Assembly: GCA_013140975.1 (NCBI GenBank)
Contig: JABFRV010000018.1
Coordinates: 1-61,569, forward strand
Origin: Saprospiraceae bacterium
GTDB taxonomy: Bacteria > Bacteroidota > Bacteroidia > Chitinophagales > Saprospiraceae
Reading direction: 5' to 3'
DNA length: 61,569 nucleotides
Under the pieces are notes generated by a model that did no database searches, was not told the DNA's origin, and was given only the letters and a program-made list of their open reading frames with translations. The first letter of the stretch is position 1; each line of letters starts with the position of its first letter. This document shows positions 26,641 to 34,781 of the stretch, in pieces. The translations under genes were made by a program, and so were the position numbers.

Positions 26641-28044
26641 TCAATAATGACATTTTTGACATTCCAAACCGCCAATATCGGCAACTTTTACGCTTGTTCT
26701 TTTCCCATCTTTTAACTCATCGTGATAAGTTTTATAACTTTCGTAATACTTGTTGTCTTTGAATTTCACATCTGTTTGTCTGTGACAATTAATACACCAT
26801 CCCATTGACAGAGGAGCATATTGACGAAGCGTTGCCATTTCACTTACATTACCATGACATTTTTCGCAAGCGACTTTACCAATTGTTACATGTTGTGAAT
26901 GGTTGAAATAAACATGATCCGGAAGATTATGAATTCTTACCCATTCTATTGGTCCTTGTAGTTTTGGTTTATTAGGACCTGTCATACTGTTAACGATATC
27001 TGACCATTCGCTTTCAACAATCGCTTTCGCTTCTTCAGAAAGGTCTTTAAGTTTATTTTCTTCTTTGTAATTATCTGCAATCCATCTTTTAAATATGGTA
27101 TCTATTGCTGATTGTTCCAAATTATCATAGTTGTCTATATATTTTCCAGTATTCGGATTAAAACCAATTGAGGTATAAATTTTAGTAATTTCTGAAGTAC
27201 CGGAAATTGTTCCTTTTTTAATTGCCGTATGACAATTCATACAAGTTGAAGCTCCGGGAATAACTGATTGCTTGGATCTTCTTGCACCATCATGACAATA
27301 ATTACAATCAATTTTATTCGTTCCTGCATGAATTTCATGTGAAAAATTAATAGGTTGATCAGGCGCATAATTTTGCTGACGGCCCAAGGAAATTGCATTA
27401 TTTACAGTTGTATATCCACCAAATAATATTAACCCAAATAAAACTAATGTTACGACTCCTTTGCTGGATAACTTATCCCAAAGGCTATGTCTTTGTGCAT
27501 TTTTATCTCCCATTGCTAAACTTCTGGTAAATGTCATATCTGACATCACATTCCACAAGAAAAGCGCAAGGGTTAAAAGAATACCAAAGGCAACATAAAT
27601 CCAAACCGGTGAAAAACCTGTTTTTGTAGCAACTTGTGTAGCTCCAACTGCAGCAGGGGTTGCTCCTGGGCAATTCCCTTTAGCGGTGCAGTCTACATAT
27701 AATAGAATGCTTTCAATATCTTCATCAGTTAAGGTTGGAAAAGCCTGCATTAGTGTTGGCTTCCACTCACTCCATAGTTCTGTAGCTTTGGGATGACCCG
27801 CTGCAATTAAACTTTGCGAATTTCTAATCCATTTGTATAAATCTTCTTTAGGGTATGCTGCCCATCTTTCTTGAACACCGCCTAACGCTGGTCCTGTTAG
27901 CTTGTCTTTCATGTTTTTATTATGACAGCTGGCACAGTTGTTCTTGAAAATTGTCTTACCTGATTCAATGCTGGGAGCTGCATTCAGTATAAAACTGGAA
28001 AGCAGAGTCAGCAAAAGCAGCTTGCTTATGCGAATTCCGTACAT
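26641..28044 (-). CDS. actA: Alternative complex III subunit ActA, six-heme cytochrome c
   Basis: 467 residues from the preferred start ATG 28044 (a longer frame opens at 28146). The shorter form gives a clean leader (MYGIRISKLLLLTLLSSFIL), and a TAnnTTTG box at 28114-28121 would lie inside the longer frame. An N-terminal monoheme domain (CASCHNKNMKDKLTGPALGG) precedes two membrane helices (WIYVAFGILLTLALFLWNV, VVTLVLFGLILFGGYTTVN). The periplasmic multiheme part follows: CNYCHDGARRSKQ, CMNCHTAIKKG, CEKCHGNVSEM, CINCHRQTDV and CQKCHY at the end, so six CxxCH in all. It is the first gene of the respiratory operon. Confidence 0.92.
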   Translation of the reverse strand: MYGIRISKLLLLTLLSSFILNAAPSIESGKTIFKNNCASCHNKNMKDKLTGPALGGVQERWAAYPKEDLYKWIRNSQSLIAAGHPKATELWSEWKPTLMQAFPTLTDEDIESILLYVDCTAKGNCPGATPAAVGATQVATKTGFSPVWIYVAFGILLTLALFLWNVMSDMTFTRSLAMGDKNAQRHSLWDKLSSKGVVTLVLFGLILFGGYTTVNNAISLGRQQNYAPDQPINFSHEIHAGTNKIDCNYCHDGARRSKQSVIPGASTCMNCHTAIKKGTISGTSEITKIYTSIGFNPNTGKYIDNYDNLEQSAIDTIFKRWIADNYKEENKLKDLSEEAKAIVESEWSDIVNSMTGPNKPKLQGPIEWVRIHNLPDHVYFNHSQHVTIGKVACEKCHGNVSEMATLRQYAPLSMGWCINCHRQTDVKFKDNKYYESYKTYHDELKDGKRTSVKVADIGGLECQKCHY

Positions 28045-28113
28045 AAATGGTTGATATAAAGTGAAATACAAATTGCGGTTCGGTTTATTTGAAAAAGGAC
28101 TATTTGAATGGCG

Positions 28114-28121
28114 CAAAAATA
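28114..28121 (-). promoter_or_regulatory. Possible -7 box (TATTTTTG) for the act-cox operon
   Basis: On the minus strand TATTTTTG fits TAnnTTTG. It would start transcripts near 28107, about 60 bases before the preferred actA ATG at 28044. No -33 TTTG at the ideal distance is seen. Confidence 0.3.
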
Positions 28122-28234
28122 GATTGATTATTGAAAACCTCCTCATTTTAAGCTTAGTATTTATTAAAAACTTTAATCATTTCTCGAAAACGTTCCATTT
28201 CTACTATAAATAAACGTTAAAATTATCTTAAGGT

Positions 28235-29029
28235 TTAAATTGCAATTGGAGCTTTTATTGACGGATATGCTTGATAATCAATGACTTTGAAATCTTCATA
28301 TTTGAAATCTTCTATTGCAGAAACCTCAGGATTCAACCAAATATTCGGCAATCTTAACGGTTGTCTTTTTAATTGTTCTTCAGCTTGCTCAATATGATTC
28401 AAATAGAGATGGACATCCCCAAAAGTATGAACAAACTCCCCTACCTTTAAATTGCAGACCTGTGCAATCATATGCGTAAATAATGCATACGAAGCTATAT
28501 TGAAAGGCACACCCAAGAACACATCAGCACTTCTTTGGTAAAGCTGACAACTCAAATGGCCATTTTGAACATAAAACTGAAACATACAATGGCATGGACT
28601 TAAAGCCATATCCGGAAGGTCAGCCACATTCCATGCAGAAATGATTAATCTTCTTGAATCAGGATTCGTTTTGATCTGATGGATTAACTGCTCTAACTGA
28701 TCAACACTCGAACCATTCGGTTTTTGCCAGGATCTCCATTGTTTTCCATATACCGGACCTAGATTTCCCTCTTTATCAGCCCATTCGTTCCAAATACTTA
28801 CTCCGTGATCATTTAGGTATTTAACATTCGTATCGCCCTTAATAAACCAAAGCAACTCATATATTATCGACTTAATATGCAGCTTTTTAGTAGTAAGAAG
28901 GGGGAATCCGTCATTGAGATTGTGCCTGAACTGATATCCAAAAATTGATTTAGTGCCTATTCCGGTCCTGTCTGACTTGACAATTCCATTTTCGCAAACA
29001 TGCCGTAAGAGATCAAGATAAGCTTTCAT
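28235..29029 (-). CDS. thyA: Thymidylate synthase
   Basis: 264 residues from ATG 29029, the same length as E. coli ThyA. A 29044 start would add five residues and overlap the promoter box. It makes dTMP from dUMP with methylenetetrahydrofolate. The opening [15 protein letters not shown] and [14 protein letters not shown] is standard. Catalytic Cys146 sits in [51 protein letters not shown] and the C-terminal IKAPIAI are conserved. No folA is next to it. Confidence 0.97.
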   Translation of the reverse strand: MKAYLDLLRHVCENGIVKSDRTGIGTKSIFGYQFRHNLNDGFPLLTTKKLHIKSIIYELLWFIKGDTNVKYLNDHGVSIWNEWADKEGNLGPVYGKQWRSWQKPNGSSVDQLEQLIHQIKTNPDSRRLIISAWNVADLPDMALSPCHCMFQFYVQNGHLSCQLYQRSADVFLGVPFNIASYALFTHMIAQVCNLKVGEFVHTFGDVHLYLNHIEQAEEQLKRQPLRLPNIWLNPEVSAIEDFKYEDFKVIDYQAYPSIKAPIAI

Positions 29030-29041
29030 CGAATAACAATG

Positions 29042-29049
29042 CAAAGTTA
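29042..29049 (-). promoter_or_regulatory. thyA -7 promoter box, TAACTTTG
   Basis: Minus-strand TAACTTTG fits TAnnTTTG and ends 13 bases before the ATG at 29029. Initiation would fall about 7 bases before that ATG, supporting the shorter thyA frame. Confidence 0.5.
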
Positions 29050-29113
29050 CTTACATATTTGACTTTTTATAATATAAAAATCAGAAATATTATATGCGAT
29101 TATTTTTTAAAGG

Positions 29114-29121
29114 TATCTTTG
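29114..29121 (+). promoter_or_regulatory. -7 promoter box, TATCTTTG
   Basis: TATCTTTG fits TAnnTTTG, 16 bases before ATG 29138, and is divergent from the thyA box. Confidence 0.45.
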
Positions 29122-29137
29122 TCTAAAATATTCAAGG

Positions 29138-30157
29138 ATGATTAGATTATGCTCTTTATTATTTATCATTTCATTCCGTCTGCTGTCACAAGAAAACGGA
29201 AATGATATTAAATTCAATAACTTAAATTTAAAGATCTATTCCGACAGCTTACAGGTATTAGATCAATGGCTTGAATCTGGTAAGATCAATTCAACAGAAT
29301 ATAAGATTGCCATCTATCGAATTTCATCTGAAATGGCATATCTCACAGGAAATAATGTTGAAACTACATATCCTGTTGTTGACTCAATAATTTACTCAAC
29401 GATGAAAGATGCTGAATTGCCAACATCCAATGATGAACAGCCATCGATGAATTCTGAAGAAAATACATCTCAGGATGTTCCAGAAGAACCAATGAAAATA
29501 AAAATGCCTCTAAGCGCCCGTGTCGTCGGCTTAATGATTCCGAATCCTGAGAGACGAACAAAACTGAGCGTAAATTTATGTTTTGGAGCCACTGGGATAT
29601 TAAATAATTCAAAGGAGTTTGGTTACCCGGAAATAGATTTATTGAAAAATTTTTATGTACATAATTTAAGACTGGATTTAAGGACCCGATTGGGCAGGAG
29701 CAATAGTAAAATAGGAATCATTTATGGAATTGGTTTTGATTATGTTTCTCTTCGTCAGACTGAAGATTTAAAACAATTACAAGAATTAAACGAAAAGCCT
29801 GTTTTTGCATCGTTAACACCGACTGAATCAGAAGCTTCAATCAAATTACGACTAAAATATTTACGATTCCCATTGGGATTGGACTATAAAATTAATAAAA
29901 AAGTGAATCTTCAAGTTCATGGGTTTTATAATCTTTTATTACGTCAAAGACAATATGTCTATTTGGAATCTGATGATGATAAAAAGACAATTATTGATGA
30001 AAATAAATTTGGACTCAATTCCAATTTAATAGGAATGCACTATCACATTGGATTCAAAAGAAACTATTTATTTTTCGAACATAGCTTGAATAGTATACTT
30101 AACGGCAAGGCTGATCAGGATTGGAAATATTTTAAAATCGGAATTGGTTTTAGATAA
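29138..30157 (+). CDS. Putative outer-membrane beta-barrel protein, unknown function
   Basis: 339 residues. The leader MIRLCSLLFIISFRLLSQEN looks like a Sec signal peptide. Residues about 20-130 are hydrophilic, with an acidic Ser/Glu-rich stretch before KMPLSARVVGLMIPNPERR. Residues about 140-339 alternate hydrophobic and polar residues with many aromatics (LSVNLCFGATGIL; LGLDYKINKKVNLQVHGFYN; YFKIGIGFR at the end), as in small PorT-like barrels. I do not recognise a named family. It is divergent from thyA. Confidence 0.6.
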   Translation: MIRLCSLLFIISFRLLSQENGNDIKFNNLNLKIYSDSLQVLDQWLESGKINSTEYKIAIYRISSEMAYLTGNNVETTYPVVDSIIYSTMKDAELPTSNDEQPSMNSEENTSQDVPEEPMKIKMPLSARVVGLMIPNPERRTKLSVNLCFGATGILNNSKEFGYPEIDLLKNFYVHNLRLDLRTRLGRSNSKIGIIYGIGFDYVSLRQTEDLKQLQELNEKPVFASLTPTESEASIKLRLKYLRFPLGLDYKINKKVNLQVHGFYNLLLRQRQYVYLESDDDKKTIIDENKFGLNSNLIGMHYHIGFKRNYLFFEHSLNSILNGKADQDWKYFKIGIGFR

Positions 30158-30189
30158 TTCCTGAATTCCTTAACAAACAATTATTAGTA

Positions 30190-30278
30190 TCAATTTAAAA
30201 TATTCAAGCATCTAAGCTTCTGAACATAAGAGCTTAAAAGCATTAGAGCATCAAAGCTTTAGAGCTTTATAGCTTTAA
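30190..30278. repeat. Degenerate AGC/AGAGC(T/A)TT low-complexity tract
   Basis: About 85 bases between converging genes are built from near-repeats such as AGCATCTAAGCTTCTGA, AGAGCATCAAAGCTTTAG and AGAGCTTTATAGCTTTA, a loose 8- to 9-base period with AAGCTT cores. It could form alternative hairpins and serve as a weak bidirectional terminator, or it may be slippage-derived. Confidence 0.4.
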
Positions 30279-30764
30279 TCACTCCTCCTCATCCATAAAA
30301 AATATAGGATCCAGCATCGGCAATCCTATCCAAACACTTTCTTCAGCAGAAACAGAAAGCATTCTTAAAAATCCACCGCTCGCCTTGGCAACTTGCTCAG
30401 CAAATTCAATAAAGCTTTCATAAATTCTTGAAGCAATTGAAATTTTTAATTTGGGTAAGATGCTATTCAATTTAGAAAGTCGTTTGCTAATTTCTTTTCC
30501 TCTTTCTTCAGGATTAGAAGGTAATCCTTTATAAAAAGTATGAATTTTTTCTTCAAATACAGGTTCCAAGTCCTGATAAATAGGTTTCAATTCCATATCA
30601 TTTGCGAAAGTTCTGATATGTACAATTTTTTTTGCCCATTCTTTTTCATGATCATCAAAATTATCATCAGCACCTCCAATAAGAATTGCAATCAACGGAA
30701 TCGCATCAACAATTTGTTGATATTCTTCATCAGAAATAGATCGGTAAACATTCGCCATACTCAA
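30279..30764 (-). CDS. TerB-like helical protein (tentative)
   Basis: 161 residues, soluble and mainly helical, no signal. IPLIAILIGGADDNFDDHEK near the N-terminus resembles the acidic metal-binding helix of TerB-type tellurite-resistance domains (A...DDxxxxxE). The rest (LKISIASRIYESFIEFAEQV, then GGFLRMLSVSAEESVWIGLP) is conserved-looking but not a family I can name. The C-terminus ends in MDEEE. Its own promoter is at 30775-30805, with a predicted leader of only about 4 bases before the ATG. A TerB-like fold is a guess from one motif. Confidence 0.6.
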   Translation of the reverse strand: MSMANVYRSISDEEYQQIVDAIPLIAILIGGADDNFDDHEKEWAKKIVHIRTFANDMELKPIYQDLEPVFEEKIHTFYKGLPSNPEERGKEISKRLSKLNSILPKLKISIASRIYESFIEFAEQVAKASGGFLRMLSVSAEESVWIGLPMLDPIFFMDEEE

Positions 30765-30774
30765 TAATAAAAGA

Positions 30775-30805
30775 CAAAGTTATTAAGAAAATAATTGTTT
30801 GCAAA
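30775..30805 (-). promoter_or_regulatory. Complete Bacteroidota promoter, TTTG-N19-TAACTTTG
   Basis: On the minus strand TTTG (30805-30802) and TAACTTTG (30782-30775) are 19 bases apart, the ideal -33/-7 spacing. Initiation falls near 30768, and ATG 30764 follows almost at once. Confidence 0.65.
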
Positions 30806-30870
30806 ATTAATATTCTAACTCAAAAAAAATCACAAATTTACCAATAAAATAATATATAAAGAAATCGAAA

Positions 30871-30906
30871 TTTGAGCACAAAACCAGGCATATGTTTATA
30901 CCTTTG
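30871..30906 (+). promoter_or_regulatory. Promoter-like TTTG-N24-TACCTTTG overlapping the mutS start
   Basis: TTTG (30871-30874) and TACCTTTG (30899-30906) fit the -33/-7 pattern with a slightly long spacer. The last G is the first base of the GTG opening the longest mutS frame, so transcription would begin after that codon. Confidence 0.45.
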
Positions 30907-33524
30907 TGAAAACCAAAATTGTGCCAGGACCCAATCTGCTTTTTGAAGTAAAGACGCTGACTCCTTTAATGGAACAGTACAATGAGATGAAGGCTAAACA
31001 TCCTGATGCAATATTACTCTATCGTGTCGGAGATTTTTATGAAACGTTTGGAGAGGATGCAATAAAAGCATCACAAGTTTTAGGAATTACTTTAACCAGC
31101 AGGAATAACGGAGGTTCAGATATTGAACTAGCAGGATTTCCATATCACTCGGTAGATGCATATTTACCAAAGCTCGTAAGAGCGGGATATAGAGTTGCTA
31201 TATGTGAACAACTTGAAAAACCATCAAAGGGCAAGAAGATTGTTAAACGAGGCATTACAGATGTTGTTACACCAGGAGTAACATTAGACAATCACCTTCT
31301 TGACCACAAAAAAAATAATTTTCTAGCTGCAATCTCATTTGGCAATGATCAAAATATTGGAATTGCTCTTGCCGACGTTTCTACCGGAGAATTTTATGCA
31401 GCAGAAGGCCACTCTGAATATATCAATAAAGTATTGCAAAGTTTTTCACCATCTGAAATAGTTCTTGCAAGATCAACTAAGAATCGATACACTGAATTTA
31501 TTGGTGACAAGTACTATACTTATTTTTTAGAGGATTGGATATTCACAGATTCTTATGCGCAAAAAAAATTATTATCACACTTCGATGTAACAAGTTTGAA
31601 GGGATTCGGAATTCACGATTACCATAATGGCATGATCGCTGCAGGTTCTATACTCCATTATTTAGAAAGTACAGAAAATCATAACCCCAGACATCTAAGC
31701 AAGATCTCACGATTAAATCATGATGACTTCCTTTGGATGGATAGATTTACCATTCGAAATCTAGAATTGATAAATGCAATGAGCCCTGAAGGCAAATCAC
31801 TTTTTGATGTGTTGGATCACAGTAGCACTCCAATGGGATCCAGACTTCTTCGAAAGTGGATAATCATGCCACTCGTTCAATTAAAAGCAATTCAACATAG
31901 ACTCGATGCAGTAGAAGAATTAATCCATTTTCATGAATCAGAATCAGATCTTTCATTACTACTAAAATCAATTGGAGATCTGGAAAGGTTGGTTTCAAAA
32001 ATTCCATTATTTAGAATCAGTCCTCGTGAATTAAAGCAACTTGAAAAATCTCTTGAAAAAATTGAACAGGTAAAAAGTGCTTTAATACAAGTCCATTCTA
32101 CTTATCTTAAAAAATTAATTGATACTTTAAATCCTTGCCAGGAATTACGAAACAGAATTCATACTCAGATAGATGAAAATGCTCCCAATTCTTATTCTAA
32201 AGGAGGAATATTTAAAGAAGGAGTCAATCAAGAATTGGATGAATTAAAATACGTTTTAAATAACAGCAAAGATCTTTTGCTGAATATACAGAAAGAAGAA
32301 GCGATTAACACCGGCATTAGCAATTTAAAGATAGGCTTTAATTCCGTGTTTGGTTACTACCTCGAAGTCACCAATAAATATAAGAATCAAGACATGGTTC
32401 CTGCTCATTGGATTAGAAAACAAACAATGTCTACAGGTGAACGCTATGTTACTGATGAATTAAAAAAACTTGAATCTAAAATTCTCGGCGCAGAAGAAAA
32501 AATTCTTCAAATTGAAGAAGACCTTTTTAAAAATTTCATAACAGACATTCAGGATTTTCTTCCTCAGCTTCAACAAAATGCTCAAAATATTGCAAGACTA
32601 GATGTGCTTCATTGTTTGGCAAAAGTTGCAACATTAAATCAATATAACAAGCCTTCACTCAATGAAGACACAAATCTTGACATAAAAGCTGGAAGACATC
32701 CGGTTATAGAAAAGTTATTACCACAATCTGAATCTTATATACCCAATGATCTTCACTTAAATTCAGAAGATCAACAGATAATCATGATTACGGGTCCAAA
32801 TATGAGTGGTAAATCTGCAATACTTCGACAGACTGCAGTAATTTGTATAATGGCCCAGATGGGAAGCTATGTACCTGCTGAGTCTGCTTCCATAGGTATA
32901 ATTGACCGAGTTTACACTCGAGTCGGAGCAAGTGATAATATATCTTCAGGTGAGTCAACATTTATGGTCGAAATGAATGAAACTGCTTCAATCCTAAATA
33001 ATCTTTCTTCAAGATCCTTAATTCTGCTTGACGAAATCGGTCGTGGAACAAGCACCTATGATGGAATATCTATTGCCTGGTCAATCGCTGAATATTTACA
33101 CACATCCAAGTTCAGACCAAAAACTCTTTTCGCTACGCATTATCATGAGTTAAATGAACTATCATCCTTTCTGCCCCGAATCAAAAACTTCCATGTATCT
33201 ACCATGGAAATGGATAAAACCGTTATATTTCTACGCAAACTAGTCTCAGGTGGAAGTGAACATTCATTTGGCATACATGTAGCTCGCATGGCAGGAATGC
33301 CTGATGAAATCATAAAAAATGCCGGAAAAAAATTGAAACTTTTAGAAGCTCAAAGAGACAATCAGATTCATTTGACAATTGAACCAGATTCTCGAGAAGA
33401 TGTCAAATCTGAAAATGAATCTCTTACCCGGGAAATATTATCTATCGATACTCAGTCATTAAGCCCCATTGAAGCACTTTTGAAAATTCATGAATTACAA
33501 AATTCACTTCGTAAAAAAAGTTAA
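30906..33524 (+). CDS. mutS: DNA mismatch repair protein MutS
   Basis: 872 residues from GTG 30906. Because a promoter box overlaps this codon, GTG 30921 (next in frame, before PGPNLLFEVKTL) may be the true start; ATG 30969 (MEQYNEMKAKHPD) would remove conserved residues. The mismatch-binding motif is GDFYETFGEDA, near residues 42-52. The ATPase domain carries Walker A TGPNMSGKSAILRQ (about 627-640), DNISSGESTFMVEMNE and Walker B ILLDEIGRGTSTYDG, then FATHYHELNEL. It finds base mismatches and recruits MutL. Length is normal. Confidence 0.97.
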   Translation: MKTKIVPGPNLLFEVKTLTPLMEQYNEMKAKHPDAILLYRVGDFYETFGEDAIKASQVLGITLTSRNNGGSDIELAGFPYHSVDAYLPKLVRAGYRVAICEQLEKPSKGKKIVKRGITDVVTPGVTLDNHLLDHKKNNFLAAISFGNDQNIGIALADVSTGEFYAAEGHSEYINKVLQSFSPSEIVLARSTKNRYTEFIGDKYYTYFLEDWIFTDSYAQKKLLSHFDVTSLKGFGIHDYHNGMIAAGSILHYLESTENHNPRHLSKISRLNHDDFLWMDRFTIRNLELINAMSPEGKSLFDVLDHSSTPMGSRLLRKWIIMPLVQLKAIQHRLDAVEELIHFHESESDLSLLLKSIGDLERLVSKIPLFRISPRELKQLEKSLEKIEQVKSALIQVHSTYLKKLIDTLNPCQELRNRIHTQIDENAPNSYSKGGIFKEGVNQELDELKYVLNNSKDLLLNIQKEEAINTGISNLKIGFNSVFGYYLEVTNKYKNQDMVPAHWIRKQTMSTGERYVTDELKKLESKILGAEEKILQIEEDLFKNFITDIQDFLPQLQQNAQNIARLDVLHCLAKVATLNQYNKPSLNEDTNLDIKAGRHPVIEKLLPQSESYIPNDLHLNSEDQQIIMITGPNMSGKSAILRQTAVICIMAQMGSYVPAESASIGIIDRVYTRVGASDNISSGESTFMVEMNETASILNNLSSRSLILLDEIGRGTSTYDGISIAWSIAEYLHTSKFRPKTLFATHYHELNELSSFLPRIKNFHVSTMEMDKTVIFLRKLVSGGSEHSFGIHVARMAGMPDEIIKNAGKKLKLLEAQRDNQIHLTIEPDSREDVKSENESLTREILSIDTQSLSPIEALLKIHELQNSLRKKS

Positions 33525-33643
33525 GAGTTTCCCTTTTATCAATTATTAATAAATTGTGAATTATACCAAGAAAAAGTTAGATATTCAACTAAAAACGGCT
33601 TTTTCTGTTCATTTCTAAGCAAAATAAATCACAATTTTAATCG

Positions 33644-34759
33644 ATGATCCGATCCATTATCCTCTCCTTTTCTTTTATAGTTCTTTTAATTTCCTGTAAG
33701 AAACCTTCTCCTCAGGAAGAATTGGCAAGCCTTAAAGGAACTCTTCTTAAAACCAATGAAAGAATTCTCGAACTTGAAAAAATCATTGAGAAAGCTGATA
33801 CATCCACTCGAAAAGTTAAAGCCAAGAAAGTTTCAATTGACACTATAAAACCGCAGCTATTTAAGCATTATGTTGAAGGACAAGGTATAGTTGACGCCGA
33901 ATTAAATGTCCTGGCAGCTCCACAAGTCCCTGGTGTAATCCAATCTGTTCTTGTCAAAGAGGGTGATTATGTTCGCATTGGCCAATCACTAGCAAGAATG
34001 GACTCGAAAACAATCCGACAGGGAATCGAAGAAATCCGAACAGGGCTTGCTCTGGCTACGACAATGTATGACAAGCAAAAATCTCTGTGGGAACAAAATA
34101 TAGGCTCTGAAGCGCAATATCTTTTAGCAAAGAACCAAAAAGAACAACTTGAAAAAAAATTGGAAACATTAAAATCTCAAGTCGAGATGTCAACAATAAA
34201 ATCGCCTGTAAATGGTACTGTTGATGAAATTAAAGTCAAAATTGGAGAAATCGCTGCACCTGGCTATAACGGTATACGAGTTGTTAATAATTCAAAGTTA
34301 AAGGTAAAAGCAAAGCTGAGCGATATCTTTGCTTCACGTGTAAAAAAAGGAGATAAGGTTTCAATATTTTTTCCAGATTTAAATAAGGAAATTCAGAGCA
34401 CACTATCATTTGCCTCTCAATCTGTAAATGCTGCCAGCAGAACAATTTTGGTTGAATCAAATCTTCCATCCAGCAAAGATTACAAAGCGAACCAAACTGC
34501 CAAAATAAAAATCAATGACTCGAATATAAAAGATGCCATTGTTGTCAACTCTAATTTTATTCAAAGAAGTATCAATGGCGAAGACTACATTCTTGTAGCA
34601 GAATCAATTGATGGAAAAATATTAACTAAGAAAAGAATAATAACTCTGGGTCCGGAATACAATGGATATAGTGTCGTGCAAAAAGGTCTTGTAAAAGGAG
34701 ATCTTATAATCACGAATGGCTATTCCGAACTTGTAGACGGTCAATTGATACAATTATAA
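33644..34759 (+). CDS. RND efflux periplasmic adaptor (HlyD/AcrA-like) lipoprotein
   Basis: 371 residues. Lipobox LISC (Cys18) anchors it. A coiled coil (LASLKGTLLKTNERILELEK, residues 26-50) precedes the adaptor core: VLAAPQVPGVIQSVLVKEGD (lipoyl half), a helical hairpin with coiled coil at about 125-180, and IKSPVNGTVDEIKVKIGEI (second lipoyl half), then beta-barrel and membrane-proximal domains. It pairs with the RND pump 22 bp downstream. No TolC-type gene is adjacent, so the outer-membrane channel is presumably elsewhere. Confidence 0.9.
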   Translation: MIRSIILSFSFIVLLISCKKPSPQEELASLKGTLLKTNERILELEKIIEKADTSTRKVKAKKVSIDTIKPQLFKHYVEGQGIVDAELNVLAAPQVPGVIQSVLVKEGDYVRIGQSLARMDSKTIRQGIEEIRTGLALATTMYDKQKSLWEQNIGSEAQYLLAKNQKEQLEKKLETLKSQVEMSTIKSPVNGTVDEIKVKIGEIAAPGYNGIRVVNNSKLKVKAKLSDIFASRVKKGDKVSIFFPDLNKEIQSTLSFASQSVNAASRTILVESNLPSSKDYKANQTAKIKINDSNIKDAIVVNSNFIQRSINGEDYILVAESIDGKILTKKRIITLGPEYNGYSVVQKGLVKGDLIITNGYSELVDGQLIQL

Positions 34760-34781
34760 TAAAATTCTTTATACCAATTTC

